Of a DNA stretch of 64,000 nt, positions 51,933 through 59,283 are shown piece after piece. The stretch is from JAFMDF01 sp965277445 (GTDB taxonomy: Bacteria; Bacteroidota; Bacteroidia; Chitinophagales; Saprospiraceae). The translations under genes and the position numbers were made by a program. The stretch's first letter is position 1. Each line of letters begins with the position of its first letter. The stretch covers positions 3,224,001-3,288,000 of the forward strand of contig CBDICY010000013.1 in the NCBI GenBank assembly GCA_965277445.1. Reading direction: 5' to 3'. The notes beneath the pieces were generated by a model that worked only from the letters and a program-made list of their open reading frames with translations, did no database searches and was not told the origin of the DNA.

Positions 51933-51986
51933 TGACGAATTCATTCGTCAATTACAAAAATTAGCGACGAATTCATTCGTCGGTAC
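51933..51986. repeat. Paired ACGAATTCATTCGTC palindromes
   Basis: TGACGAATTCATTCGTCA (51933-51950) and CGACGAATTCATTCGTCG (51965-51982) lie either side of AATT/AATT and GTAC/GTAC arms. Located between blaI and the M56 gene. Confidence 0.75.
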
Positions 51987-51998
51987 AATTTAAAGGTA

Positions 51999-52367
51999 TT
52001 AGTCGCTCTTTTTCTTTCCCTTAATTTCTTTTAACAACTCATCTAATTCGTCCTCATCAATATCTTCATTATCCACAAAATAGGACAATAATTGCTTGGG
52101 AGAACCACCAAAATAATTATCGACCAAATTTTTAAAAGAAGATTGTCGGTAGTCTTCTTTTTTAATGGCGGGAAAATACCGATGCGTTCGACCAAAAGTC
52201 TCGTGATCTATAAAACCAGCTGTTTCTAGTTTTTTCACAATCGAAGCAGTAGTAGTGATTGGTGGTCGAGGCCTTTCTAAAGCTTCCCAAATATCCTTCA
52301 TAAAGGCATTTTCCAATTGCCAAAGGATTTGCATAATTTGCTCTTCTTTCGGGTTTAATCTTTTCAT
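51999..52367 (-). CDS. BlaI/MecI/CopY-family repressor
   Basis: 122 residues. Winged helix PKEEQIMQILWQLENAFMKDIWEAL and PPITTTASIVKKLETAGFIDHETFGRTHRYFPAI, then the C-terminal dimerisation helices (FKNLVDNYFGGSPKQLLSYFVDNEDIDEDELDELLKEI). It should repress itself and the M56 gene, and be cleaved on signalling. The promoter and a palindromic operator lie directly upstream; the -7 element ends four bases before the ATG. Confidence 0.95.
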   Translation of the reverse strand: MKRLNPKEEQIMQILWQLENAFMKDIWEALERPRPPITTTASIVKKLETAGFIDHETFGRTHRYFPAIKKEDYRQSSFKNLVDNYFGGSPKQLLSYFVDNEDIDEDELDELLKEIKGKKKSD

Positions 52368-52371
52368 AATT

Positions 52372-52402
52372 CAAAGGTAGCAACGATTTTTTAGTTATGC
52401 AA
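52372..52402 (-). promoter_or_regulatory. Promoter of blaI-type gene
   Basis: Minus strand TTG (52402-52400), 20-bp spacer, TACCTTTG (52379-52372). The start site would fall on or next to the ATG at 52367. Confidence 0.8.
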
Positions 52403-52418
52403 CTATTTTTTCGTTTTT

Positions 52419-52435
52419 AAACGAAATTTTCGTTT
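52419..52435. promoter_or_regulatory. Probable BlaI operator
   Basis: AAACGAAATTTTCGTTT: eight paired positions each side of a single central base. It sits just upstream of the -33 element of the blaI promoter and about 13 bp before the divergent ppk2 promoter, so it may control both. Confidence 0.65.
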
Positions 52436-52447
52436 AAATTAATAAAA

Positions 52448-52478
52448 TTGCAGAACTTCTACATTTTCTTTAAGTTTG
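52448..52478 (+). promoter_or_regulatory. Promoter of ppk2
   Basis: TTG (52448-52450), 20-bp spacer, TAAGTTTG (52471-52478), about 48 bp before the ATG. Confidence 0.75.
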
Positions 52479-52525
52479 GCATTTATTGACACAAACGATC
52501 CAAATCCTACTAAAAAATAGCCATT

Positions 52526-53269
52526 ATGATAAAAGTTGCCGACTATTCTACGAAGCCACCTAAAAAAGCAAACAAAGGGGATTTTAAAAAACCCATGAAA
52601 AAAATGCTAGAAAAATTAGCAGATTTACAATACTTAATGCAAGCGGAGGGCAAACATAGTTTACTAATTATCTTGCAGGGCATGGATGCTAGTGGAAAAG
52701 ATGGGATTACAAAAAAAGTTTTTGGGGCTATTACGCCAGGTGGGATTAATGTCTATTCTTTTAAAAAACCAACGGATGAAGAATTTGCCCATGACTTTTT
52801 ATGGCGAGTACATAAATTAGTGCCTCAAAAAGGAATGGTTGCGGTCTTTAATCGGTCGCATTATGAGGATGTGTTGATTCAGAGAGTCCATGGTTGGATA
52901 AGTGAAGAACATGCCGAAAAACGCATTGCCGCCATTAATGCCTTTGAAGATTTATTGGCCTTTGATAATAATACGATTGTCTTAAAATTCTTTTTGCATA
53001 TTTCTCATGAGCAACAAGAAATTGAGTTGCAACAAAGAATAGATGATCGAGAAAAGCAATGGAAACACAACGATGGAGATTGGAAAGAAAGAAAGCATTG
53101 GGATAAATACATGCGTTGCTACGAAGAAGTATTGAATAATTCGACCACACCTTGGCAAATTATTCCGATGGACGAACGTTGGTATGGTCAATACTTAATT
53201 GCGGAGAAAGTAGTCGAAACCTTAATAGGATTAAATATGGAATTTCCTACATTGGAAACGGAATTGTAG
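52526..53269 (+). CDS. ppk2: Polyphosphate kinase 2 family protein
   Basis: 247 residues, single-domain PPK2. Walker A is LQGMDASGKDGITKKVFG, the lid region TPGGINVYSFKKPTDEEFAHDFLWRVHKL, Walker B VAVFNRSHYEDVLIQRVHGW. It transfers phosphate between polyphosphate and nucleotides, most likely phosphorylating AMP or ADP/GDP; the subclass cannot be set by eye. It is divergent from blaI with a shared control region. Confidence 0.95.
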   Translation: MIKVADYSTKPPKKANKGDFKKPMKKMLEKLADLQYLMQAEGKHSLLIILQGMDASGKDGITKKVFGAITPGGINVYSFKKPTDEEFAHDFLWRVHKLVPQKGMVAVFNRSHYEDVLIQRVHGWISEEHAEKRIAAINAFEDLLAFDNNTIVLKFFLHISHEQQEIELQQRIDDREKQWKHNDGDWKERKHWDKYMRCYEEVLNNSTTPWQIIPMDERWYGQYLIAEKVVETLIGLNMEFPTLETEL

Positions 53270-53312
53270 GCAGTATTGCAGTTGGCAGTAATACAGTAGA
53301 CAGGCATGTAGT
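53265..53312. repeat. GTAGGCAGTATTGCAG phrase run
   Basis: GTAGGCAGTATTGCAG, TTGGCAGTAATACAG and TAGACAGG phrases directly after ppk2, in the family of 3370-3413. Confidence 0.5.
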
Positions 53313-53588
53313 TAGACAATGGAAATCTTATACTATAAATCCTTTTTCTATTCGGGAGTTATTCCGACATTTGCAGCAAATTGGTAAAATAGTAACTTTA
53401 CCGTAAATCGTATGCAATAAGTGTCTTTTGAAATATCGCATTATAAAGTAGCTTAGACCTCTGGTCTGAGTAGTAATAACTCAGAACTACTCAGACCAGG
53501 TCTAAGCTACGAACGATAATTTGAGGTACCTCTCCCTATAAACCGTACACCGTAAAACAGCATTTTTTACATCAAAACAATAACGATT
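53270..53588. other. Spacer between ppk2 and doxX with two repeat elements
   Basis: 319 bp holding the phrase run at 53265-53312 and the palindrome at 53448-53510. No gene is supported. Confidence 0.6.
53448..53510. repeat. GTAGCTTAGACC nested palindrome
   Basis: Arms at 53448-53474 and 53486-53510 pair along their length except for a 2-nt bulge. Both contain GGTCTGAGTAGT or its complement, and each arm is itself GACC-N-GGTC hairpin-like. Confidence 0.8.
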
Positions 53589-54005
53589 ATGAAATTAGTT
53601 AACCCATTTGGTTTTCCTACTGCTGGTAGATTAACCGATTTGTCTCTATTATTATTAAGGCTCGCTTTTGGTGGGCTTATGTTTCTAAACCATGGCTTAG
53701 GTAAGTTTAATAAACTGATGGCAGGAGGCGAAATAAAATTCGCTAATGTGTTTGGCATGGGGCCAGAATTATCCTTAGGCTTAGCCGTTTTTGCCGAAGT
53801 AGTATGTGCCATTATGGTCGTCCTCGGTTTATTTACTAGAATGGCAGTTATTCCATTAATTATTACCATGTTAGTGGCGATTTTTGTCATTCATATTGGT
53901 GACCCATTCAAAAAAATGGAGTCTGCGATTATTTATTTGATTCCTTACTTAGTCTTATTTTGGAATGGATCAGGTAAGTATTCTGTAGATGAATTTATTA
54001 GTTAA
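53589..54005 (+). CDS. DoxX-family membrane protein
   Basis: 138 residues with four membrane helices: DLSLLLLRLAFGGLMFLNHGLGKF, LSLGLAVFAEVVCAIMVVLGLFTRMAVIPLIITMLVAIFVIH and IIYLIPYLVLFWNGSGKYSVD. The N-terminal R-x3-G-x-L/M-x-LNHGLGK signature and C-terminal GSGKYSVD are typical of DoxX/DoxD-like proteins, possibly linked to redox or membrane thiol stress. Next gene is purK after a palindromic spacer. Confidence 0.92.
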   Translation: MKLVNPFGFPTAGRLTDLSLLLLRLAFGGLMFLNHGLGKFNKLMAGGEIKFANVFGMGPELSLGLAVFAEVVCAIMVVLGLFTRMAVIPLIITMLVAIFVIHIGDPFKKMESAIIYLIPYLVLFWNGSGKYSVDEFIS

Positions 54006-54006
54006 A

Positions 54007-54083
54007 TGAGTTATCCGTTGTCAGTTATCAGTTTCGGTTTTACCTACTAACTGATAACTGACAACCGACAACTGACAACCCAA
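54007..54083. repeat. CAGTTATC/GATAACTG tandem-phrase palindrome (copy 3)
   Basis: GTTGTCAGTTATCAGTT (54017-54033) is matched perfectly by AACTGATAACTGACAAC (54049-54065) around a 15-nt loop; extra phrases extend both sides to the purK start. Confidence 0.82.
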
Positions 54084-54087
54084 ATTA

Positions 54088-55233
54088 ATGTCTTTTCCAA
54101 AACTAGGAATATTAGGCGGTGGTCAATTAGGTAAAATGTTATGCCAAGCAGCAAGTTGCTGGGAATTGCCTATTTATGCTTTAGATACTTCTATTGAGTT
54201 TCCAGCAGGCCCTTATTGTAAAGGTTTTCAAGAAGGGAGTTTTAAAAATTATGAAGACGTCCTTGGTTTTGGACGTCAAATGGATATTGTAACTATTGAG
54301 ATTGAGCATGTCAATACGGATGCACTAAAACAATTACAAAAAGAAGGTAAAACGGTTCATCCTAATCCTGCTGCTTTAGACATTATCAAAGACAAAGGCT
54401 TGCAAAAGCAATTTTATCAACAGCATCAAATTCCTACTTCGCCTTTCCAATTATTCACGGATAATGATGCAGTCTTAAATGCAATTCAATCAGGGGAATT
54501 AAGTATTCCTTTTGTGCAAAAATCTAGAACTGCTGGCTACGATGGAAAAGGGGTCGCCGTTATCAAAACAGAAGTAGACTTAACCGATAAGTTATTACCT
54601 GGTGCTTGTATAATAGAGGATTTGGTGGATATGGAAAAAGAAATAGCCGTTGTCGTTGCTAAGAATGAAAAGGGGGAAATAGCTGTTTTTGATCCTGTAG
54701 AAATGGAGTTTAATCCTATAGCCAATCTGGTCGAATTTTTAATTTGTCCATCCACTATTACCGACCAACAAGCAGCAACCTGTACTAATTTAGCCAAACT
54801 AGTGATTGAAGCCTTTGATATTTGTGGTCTATTAGCCGTCGAATTATTTTTGGATAAAACAGGTAATATCTTAGTCAACGAAGTTGCCCCAAGACCGCAT
54901 AATAGCGGGCATCATACCATAGACAGTGCCATTACTTCTCAATACGAACAACATTTAAGAGGTATTTTAAATTTACCTTTGGGAAGTACCAAAATGACCA
55001 GCCCATCGGTCATGGTTAATCTCCTTGGTGCAGATGGATATACAGGAGATGCCCATTATGAGGGTTTAGCAGAATGCTTGGCCATCGAAGGGGTCAAAAT
55101 TCATTTATATGGTAAAAAAATGACCAAACCTTTCCGAAAAATGGGTCATGCAACGATTATTGCCCCTACCATTGAAGCGGCAAAAGCAAAAGCAAGACAA
55201 ATACAATCTACCTTAATAATAAAAACAGTTTAA
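54088..55233 (+). CDS. purK: N5-carboxyaminoimidazole ribonucleotide synthase
   Basis: 381 residues, ATP-grasp. The start GILGGGQLGKMLCQAA is diagnostic. ATP-grasp features follow: VQKSRTAGYDGKGVAVI (binding), IIEDLVDMEKEIAVVVAKN, and the metal site LLAVELFLDKTGNILVNEVAPRPHNSGHHTIDSA. It carboxylates AIR in purine synthesis. purE lies 88 bp downstream beyond a repeat. Confidence 0.98.
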   Translation: MSFPKLGILGGGQLGKMLCQAASCWELPIYALDTSIEFPAGPYCKGFQEGSFKNYEDVLGFGRQMDIVTIEIEHVNTDALKQLQKEGKTVHPNPAALDIIKDKGLQKQFYQQHQIPTSPFQLFTDNDAVLNAIQSGELSIPFVQKSRTAGYDGKGVAVIKTEVDLTDKLLPGACIIEDLVDMEKEIAVVVAKNEKGEIAVFDPVEMEFNPIANLVEFLICPSTITDQQAATCTNLAKLVIEAFDICGLLAVELFLDKTGNILVNEVAPRPHNSGHHTIDSAITSQYEQHLRGILNLPLGSTKMTSPSVMVNLLGADGYTGDAHYEGLAECLAIEGVKIHLYGKKMTKPFRKMGHATIIAPTIEAAKAKARQIQSTLIIKTV

Positions 55234-55235
55234 TC

Positions 55236-55313
55236 GGTTGCCAGTTTCGAGTTACCAGTTACCTGTTAGGGAAAAAACTGGCAACTGGCAACTGGCAACT
55301 GGCAACTGGCAAC
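55236..55313. repeat. AACTGGC tandem array with inverted partner
   Basis: Five exact 7-bp AACTGGC copies plus AAC (55276-55313), facing GGTTGCCAGTTT (55236-55247) as inverted partner. It lies between purK and purE and ends 8 bp before the purE start, so it can fold near the ribosome-binding region. Confidence 0.9.
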
Positions 55314-55321
55314 GTAAAAAT

Positions 55322-55840
55322 ATGAGCCAAGCAAAAATAGCCATCATCATGGGATCTGATTCAGATTTACCTATTATGCGCCAAGCAGCAGACGTCTTAA
55401 AAGAACTCGAATTAGATTTTGATTTAACCATTATTTCTGCGCATCGAACGCCAGAAAGAATGTTCAATTTTGCTAAAAAAGCCCATAAAAAAGGCATCAA
55501 AGTCATTATTGCAGGTGCAGGAGGGGCCGCCCATTTACCAGGGATGGTCGCTTCGTTGTCTCCCCTACCCGTTATTGGCGTTCCGATTAAGTCGTCTAAT
55601 TCTATTGATGGTTGGGATTCTGTTTTGTCTATTTTACAAATGCCGAATGGTGTTCCTGTTGCAACGGTCGCTTTAAATGCCGCAAAGAATGCAGGTATCT
55701 TGGCTGCACAGATTTTAGGAGCTGGTAATAAAGCAATTCAGAATAGATTAGTTGTTTACAAACAACAGATGGCAGAAGGCGTGGCGGTAAAATATGAGAA
55801 ATTGGAGGCTATTGGGTATGAAAAATATAAAAAGGAGTAA
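55322..55840 (+). CDS. purE: N5-carboxyaminoimidazole ribonucleotide mutase
   Basis: 172 residues from the ATG at 55322. The longer in-frame opening encodes the AACTGGC repeat (TGNWQLATGNWQ) and is not conserved PurE sequence. Class I PurE: AIIMGSDSDLPIMRQAADVL, ISAHRTPERMFNFAKKA, IAGAGGAAHLPGMVASLS, PVIGVPIKSS. It moves the carboxylate from N5-CAIR to C4 in purine synthesis. Confidence 0.97.
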   Translation: MSQAKIAIIMGSDSDLPIMRQAADVLKELELDFDLTIISAHRTPERMFNFAKKAHKKGIKVIIAGAGGAAHLPGMVASLSPLPVIGVPIKSSNSIDGWDSVLSILQMPNGVPVATVALNAAKNAGILAAQILGAGNKAIQNRLVVYKQQMAEGVAVKYEKLEAIGYEKYKKE

Positions 55841-55848
55841 CCACAAAC

Positions 55849-55970
55849 GATGAACGATGAACGATAAATGATGAACTATGAATTGTGTTATTCGCAAATG
55901 CAAATAGATAATTCCTGAATAATTATCTAGAATAAACCTGTTTATTCGAATTCATCATTTATCGTTCATA
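55849..55970. repeat. GATGAACGATGAACG tandem-phrase palindrome
   Basis: GAACGATAAATGATGAA (55859-55875) is matched perfectly by TTCATCATTTATCGTTC (55951-55967). More GATGAACG copies extend the left side. It fills a convergent spacer; family relatives are at 16041, 32489 and 47376. Confidence 0.82.
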
Positions 55971-55979
55971 GTTTAAAAA

Positions 55980-56261
55980 TTAAATAATCTCTTCAAATTC
56001 TTCTTCTTCCTTCCCTGCTATAAATCGGCCAATGCCGCCTAATTTTTGCTGATGCATTTTGGGTAAAGTCGTCATGACTTCTACAATAAACTGGTCATCA
56101 ACAATCGCTTTAATGGCTTCTACGGAATCAATCATATCACCACTTCTAAATTTATAAGTCAGTTCGTAAAGTCCAGATTCAAACTTCACGGAATATTTAC
56201 TATCGTGTAAGAAAAGCGTGATTTTTAGAGTTGGATGTGGAATATCACCGACGATACGCAT
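55980..56261 (-). CDS. Small conserved protein overlapping DUF2520 gene
   Basis: 93 residues: RIVGDIPHPTLKITLFLHDSKYSVKFESGLYELTYKFRSGDMIDSVEAIKAIVDDQFIVEVMTTLPKMHQQKLGGIGRF and an acidic tail. Start ATG at 56261 overlaps the end of the upstream DUF2520 gene by 17 bp, typical for translational coupling. No export signal; family not recognised by me, though the pattern looks conserved. Confidence 0.8.
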   Translation of the reverse strand: MRIVGDIPHPTLKITLFLHDSKYSVKFESGLYELTYKFRSGDMIDSVEAIKAIVDDQFIVEVMTTLPKMHQQKLGGIGRFIAGKEEEEFEEII

Positions 56262-57024
56262 GTTGGATACTTTTAGTTAGTAAAGTGTAAAGTTGACCAT
56301 ATTCGGGGAACTTTCGCAGGTATTTTAAATGCTTTTTTATCGTTTCTTCGTCATTTCTTCGAGCTGGCCCTGTTTGCATCTCGTAAGGTGGCTGTTGTTC
56401 GATTTTCAAAACCGTTTCTAAAATTAAGGGTTTTAATAAATCAAAATCAATTTGTGCAGCATCGGTTATTTGCTTTCCTAAGTGAAATATATGGTTACTA
56501 AAATTATTAACCATAACCGCTGCTACATGTAAAATAGACCGTTCTTCATCAGATATTCGAGTTACTTTTTTGCTTATTCTTTTACCTATATTTTCTAATA
56601 TTTTACGATTTTTCTTTTTTCCCGCATCGATACAAATAGGAATTGTTGAAAATTTTACTTGTCTTGTTTTGGAAAAAGTTTGTAAAGGATAAAATACCCC
56701 ATAATGGTTAAAATAACGAGCAATTAACTGACTACTAGCAGCACCAGAGGTATGAACGATTAATTTATTACGCATGCCCTTATGCTTACTTAATTCCGCT
56801 ACGACCAGCTCAATAGCATCATCCTTTACGGCAATAATATATAAATCAGCTTCCACATCTACAGCCGTCAACTCGTTGACAGGTTTTGCTTTTATTTTCT
56901 TGGCTAAGTTTTGCGCATTCTTTAATTCACGGCTATACACTTGATGAATCGTTAAGCCTTTTTTAAACAATCGTCTTCCTAAATGATAGCCTACGTTTCC
57001 TGCACCGATTAGCGTAATGGTCAT
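56245..57024 (-). CDS. Rossmann-like and DUF2520 domain protein
   Basis: 259 residues. N-terminal NAD(P)-binding fold TITLIGAGNVGYHLGRRLFKKGLTIHQVYSREL, a ProC/KPR-like core (DLYIIAVKDDAIELVVAEL, IVHTSGAASSQLI), then the DUF2520 helical domain (VYYPLQTFSKTRQV..., HVAAVMVNNFSNHIF, LKPLILETV). Related to 2-dehydropantoate/pyrroline-type reductases, but function unestablished. Stop overlaps the next gene start by 17 bp. Confidence 0.9.
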   Translation of the reverse strand: MTITLIGAGNVGYHLGRRLFKKGLTIHQVYSRELKNAQNLAKKIKAKPVNELTAVDVEADLYIIAVKDDAIELVVAELSKHKGMRNKLIVHTSGAASSQLIARYFNHYGVFYPLQTFSKTRQVKFSTIPICIDAGKKKNRKILENIGKRISKKVTRISDEERSILHVAAVMVNNFSNHIFHLGKQITDAAQIDFDLLKPLILETVLKIEQQPPYEMQTGPARRNDEETIKKHLKYLRKFPEYGQLYTLLTKSIQHAYRR

Positions 57025-57061
57025 TATTCTATTAATTAAAATTCAGCATAGAGTGGATTGG

Positions 57062-57140
57062 ATAGAAGGCAGTTCTTTAATAGAACCTCCTTCTTTTGGT
57101 GATTAGAAAGAAAGAGGTTCTATTAAAGAACCACTTTCTA
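57062..57140. repeat. GTTCTTTAATAGAACCTC palindrome
   Basis: Perfect 18-bp arms (57072-57089, 57114-57131) extended by ATAGAA/TTCTAT ends. Lies between divergent genes, so a terminator role is unlikely here. Confidence 0.8.
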
Positions 57141-57273
57141 TGGGCTCTATTCCATCAAACAATTAAAAAGCTAAAGTATAATTTAAATTACAAACTTTTT
57201 AATCCTACTTTCACATCTTTAAGAATAACCGTTTCCGCATCAAACAAAACTAAACAATTCAAAACCAACTCTC

Positions 57274-58755
57274 ATGGTAAGAAGAACATTTATCAAAAAT
57301 TCCTTAGTGGCAAGTGCTACATTAATCACGCCTTTTGCTTGTCGCAATACCTATATTAATAAGGTAACCGCCATTACGGATTGGAGCGCCTTAGACTTGT
57401 CGACTGCCATTCAAGCCAAAGAAGTGAGCTGTGTGGAAGTAATGACCGCTTATTTAAAACGAATTCATCAATATAATCCTGTTTATAATGCCATCATTAG
57501 TATGGTATCGGACGATGATTTAATGAGTCAAGCTCGTCAAGCAGATGAAGCGCTGGCTAAAGGGGAATATTGGGGCTGGATGCACGGCATGCCGCATGCT
57601 GTCAAGGATTTAGCACCTGTAGCAGGCATTCGTTATACTCAAGGGTCGCTATTATTTAAAGATCGAATAGCAGAAGAAGATAATCCATTGATCGCCAAAA
57701 TTCGTAAGGCAGGAGCTATTTTTATTGGTAAGACCAACACGCCAGAATTTGGATTAGGTTCACAAACTTATAATCCTATTTTCGGTGCTACAGGAAGTGC
57801 TTATCATCCAAATTTAACGGCTGGAGGCAGTAGCGGTGGCGCAGCTTGTGGATTAGGTACTCAAATGCTACCCGTTGCGGATGGTGGGGATATGATGGGA
57901 TCGCTCAGAAATCCAGGCGCATTTAATAATGTCATTGGATTTCGCCCCAGTACAACCGTTGTCATGGAAGACGGAGATGCAACCAATCGACTTTTATGGA
58001 CATCAGGGCCAATGGGAAGAAATACACGAGATACGATTCAATTATTACAAACATTAGCACGCAAGCCTGTTTTTACTGATTTGCAGCCAGTCCCTTTGAA
58101 GGAAGTTAAGATTGGTTGGATGGGTAATTTAAATAACTATTTGCCTTTGGAAACTGGCATCCTAGATTTATGTGAAACTAGTTTGAAAATTATCGCTCAA
58201 GCAGGTGCTGTTGTCGAACCAATACAACCAAAATTTAACTTATCCGATTTATGGTTTTGTTGGACAACGCTTCGGCATCATATTCGGTTGGAACGATTGG
58301 ACTATTATGAATTTCCTGCTAAACGAGACTTACTCAAACCAGAATTAATTTGGGAAATAGAGCAAGGTTTAAGCTTCTCAACACAAGAAGTAGCAAAAGC
58401 TAAAGCAATACGAGTTGATTGGTACAAAGAATTAGATCGACTCTTTGAAGCATACGATTTTTTAGTATTACCAACCGCACAAATTTTTCCCTATTCAAAA
58501 GAAATCCATTGGCCAAAAGCCATCAATGGTCTAACGATGGATACTTATCATCGTTGGATGGAAGTCGTCATTTTGGGTAGTCTTGGTGGGATACCCGCTA
58601 TCAATGTACCCGTCGGCTTTGACGCAAAAGGTAGACCTATGGGCATGCAAGTCATGGGTAAATTTGGGAATGACAAGCCAGTATTGGAATTTGCCTTAGC
58701 TTATGAGCAAATCACAGATTATTTGAGTGTTAAACCAAAGCTAGTAGCATCCTAG
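57274..58755 (+). CDS. Amidase-signature enzyme with Tat-like signal
   Basis: 493 residues. N-terminal VRRTFIKNSLVASATLITPFAC fits a twin-arginine signal (RRxFIK), with a possible lipobox Cys. Catalytic Ser-cisSer-Lys: Lys in MPHAVKDLAPVAG, cis-Ser in GGSSGGAACG, nucleophile region PVADGGDMMGSLRNPGAFNN. C-terminal PAINVPVGFDAKGRPMGMQVMG is standard. It hydrolyses amides, perhaps of peptides or indoleacetamide-like compounds, outside the cytoplasm. Lone gene. Confidence 0.93.
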   Translation: MVRRTFIKNSLVASATLITPFACRNTYINKVTAITDWSALDLSTAIQAKEVSCVEVMTAYLKRIHQYNPVYNAIISMVSDDDLMSQARQADEALAKGEYWGWMHGMPHAVKDLAPVAGIRYTQGSLLFKDRIAEEDNPLIAKIRKAGAIFIGKTNTPEFGLGSQTYNPIFGATGSAYHPNLTAGGSSGGAACGLGTQMLPVADGGDMMGSLRNPGAFNNVIGFRPSTTVVMEDGDATNRLLWTSGPMGRNTRDTIQLLQTLARKPVFTDLQPVPLKEVKIGWMGNLNNYLPLETGILDLCETSLKIIAQAGAVVEPIQPKFNLSDLWFCWTTLRHHIRLERLDYYEFPAKRDLLKPELIWEIEQGLSFSTQEVAKAKAIRVDWYKELDRLFEAYDFLVLPTAQIFPYSKEIHWPKAINGLTMDTYHRWMEVVILGSLGGIPAINVPVGFDAKGRPMGMQVMGKFGNDKPVLEFALAYEQITDYLSVKPKLVAS

Positions 58756-58805
58756 TTAATTAGTCTTCTTTCAAGTAAAAATGAAGGTTCTTAATGCTGT
58801 CCATC

Positions 58806-58876
58806 GTAACTTGGAAATCCATTTCCAAGGGAATTATTAACCAATTTTTACTTGGAAATGAATTTCCAAGCTACGG
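58806..58876. repeat. CTTGGAAAT(CC/GA)ATTTCCAAG double palindrome
   Basis: CTTGGAAATCCATTTCCAAG (58810-58829) and CTTGGAAATGAATTTCCAAG (58851-58870). The outer CGTAACTTGG and CCAAGCTACG also pair, so the two small palindromes sit in a bigger one. Confidence 0.82.
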
Positions 58877-58999
58877 CTTACCAGTTAAATCATACTCGGT
58901 TAAACATCAGTTGACAACCATTCGGGATGCCCCTAACCTTCACAAATACTTGCGGGTTTGGCATCTCAAAAAGTTACAAAAAACTTAATAAATCCACTT

Positions 59000-59032
59000 T
59001 TGGGCATTTAAGCGTTAAAATCCTTATTTTTG
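59000..59032 (+). promoter_or_regulatory. Promoter of the DEAD-box helicase gene
   Basis: TTG (59000-59002), a 22-bp spacer, TATTTTTG (59025-59032). It predicts a start near 59038 and a long leader. Confidence 0.72.
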
Positions 59033-59148
59033 CAACCGCTTTAGCAAAACGGCTAGTTTTTTGTACATTTAAGGGTTAGATTAATAACTATATTGCCAAT
59101 CATAACGTAATATACTAGAACCTTTAAATCAAATCAATACTGGCTAAC

Positions 59149-59261
59149 TTCGAATTACACCATTTTATAATTAAGAAAAATACACTTTTAACCAAAAACA
59201 GTAATTCGAATTCATTCTTTGAAATCGAGAAATTTTCCGATTAATAATGATCATCGGAAAA
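59149..59261 (+). promoter_or_regulatory. Structured 5' leader of the helicase mRNA
   Basis: TTCGAATTAC (59149-59158) pairs perfectly with GTAATTCGAA (59201-59210). TTTTCCGAT (59233-59241) pairs perfectly with ATCGGAAAA (59253-59261), ending 22 nt before the TTG start. Confidence 0.55.
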
Positions 59262-59283
59262 CAATCAAAAAAACTAAATACTC

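Larger units (their letters stand above)
58756..59283. other. 528-bp spacer: palindromes plus promoter and structured leader of the DEAD-box gene
   Basis: The left half holds the CTTGGAAAT element (58806-58876). A clear promoter lies at 59000-59032, leaving a leader of about 245 nt with two hairpins. A short open frame over the palindromes (58794-58988) is judged non-coding. Confidence 0.65.

Noticed and set aside
55238..55321. N-terminal extension of PurE
   Set aside because: Encodes the AACTGGC repeat (TGNWQLATGNWQ); PurE proteins begin at the ATG at 55322.
58794..58988. 64-codon frame after the amidase
   Set aside because: It runs across the CTTGGAAAT palindromes, so the reading frame follows from the repeat; no coding signs.
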